Position numbers and translations under genes: made by a program
Notes under the pieces: model-generated
Databases searched by the model: none
What the model was told of the DNA's origin: nothing
What the model saw: the letters and a program-made list of their open reading frames with translations, nothing else
Shown: in pieces, positions 5,496-5,578 of the stretch
Layout of the letters: each line of letters begins with the position of its first letter
How positions within the stretch are numbered: the stretch's first letter is position 1
Assembly: GCA_015486905.1 (NCBI GenBank)
Contig: WFQV01000080.1
Coordinates: forward strand, 1 to 5,578
DNA: 5,578 bases
Origin: Melioribacteraceae bacterium
GTDB lineage: Bacteria; Bacteroidota; Ignavibacteria; Ignavibacteriales; Melioribacteraceae
Direction: 5' to 3'

Positions 5496-5578
5496 CGATA
5501 GGTACGTCTTCATTAAACCATGTAAATTCTATCACTTTCTAGATGTTCAAAAGAAAGACGCGAGACGTTAGAGGTAAG

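Larger units (their letters stand above)
5230..5578. other. AT-rich upstream region of the por operon
   Basis: About 350 bases upstream of the operon hold no supported gene. Closest to the start codon is a Shine-Dalgarno (GGAG, 5240-5237 on the minus strand). Further out are possible promoter words, a 10-base direct repeat (5357-5393), an A-rich stretch (5424-5460) and a GC-rich palindrome (5463-5495). A minus-strand frame of 21 codons enters from the right edge and stops at 5513; it is too short to call as the end of an upstream gene. Confidence 0.55.

Noticed and set aside
5513..5578. Minus-strand open frame of 21 codons plus TAA entering from the right edge (ends DRIYMV)
   Set aside because: It could be the tail of an upstream gene, but a frame this short is open by chance quite often in such DNA and no family is recognisable.
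1..5578. CRISPR array, tRNA, rRNA, insertion sequence or phage attachment site
   Set aside because: I saw no regular spaced repeats, cloverleaf, rRNA sequence, transposase or integrase in either strand.

Overview
The window is dominated by one three-gene operon on the minus strand (about 5229 down to 811). It encodes a multi-subunit 2-oxoacid:acceptor oxidoreductase of the pyruvate:ferredoxin oxidoreductase (POR) type. In transcription order the genes are: a 758-residue fusion of the gamma subunit (PorG), a GltD-like FAD/NAD(P)H oxidoreductase and a delta-subunit ferredoxin (PorD); the alpha subunit PorA (403 aa); and the TPP-binding beta subunit PorB (302 aa). The first two genes overlap by 8 bases, the last two are 29 bases apart, and each start has a Shine-Dalgarno-like sequence.

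How the parts probably work together: PorA and PorB form the thiamine-diphosphate active site, which oxidatively decarboxylates a 2-oxoacid (pyruvate is the best guess) with CoA. Electrons pass through the [4Fe-4S] cluster of PorB to the two ferredoxin clusters at the C-terminus of the fusion. The unusual step is that the fusion also carries a complete FAD site and a complete NADP(H)-type site. The complex may therefore exchange electrons directly with NADP(H) instead of, or as well as, free ferredoxin. The closest characterised precedent I know is phenylglyoxylate dehydrogenase (PadEFGHI), in which a separate flavin subunit links a POR-like core to NAD. Here the flavin module appears to be inserted inside the PorD part, so that the PorD N-terminal strip (a TG-x-WR motif) lies before it and the PorD ferredoxin after it.

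Layout: 1-70 may hold the first codons of a gene leaving the window on the minus strand (weak). Bases 71-810 hold no gene I can support, only hairpins, a G-rich stretch, a palindrome with an AGCGTAGCGA core and a weak candidate terminator for the operon. Bases 811-5229 are the operon. Bases 5230-5578 are AT-rich upstream DNA with a possible promoter, a 10-bp direct repeat and a second palindrome with an AGCGCAGCGA core on the minus strand.

Organism: the coding DNA is of moderate GC and the spacers are AT-rich. The enzyme is oxygen-sensitive and rich in iron-sulfur clusters, which points to an anaerobic or facultatively anaerobic bacterium. The style (AT-rich spacers, fused PorG-GltD-PorD) would suit the Bacteroidota/Ignavibacteriota area, but there is no rRNA or phylogenetic marker here and that placement is a guess.
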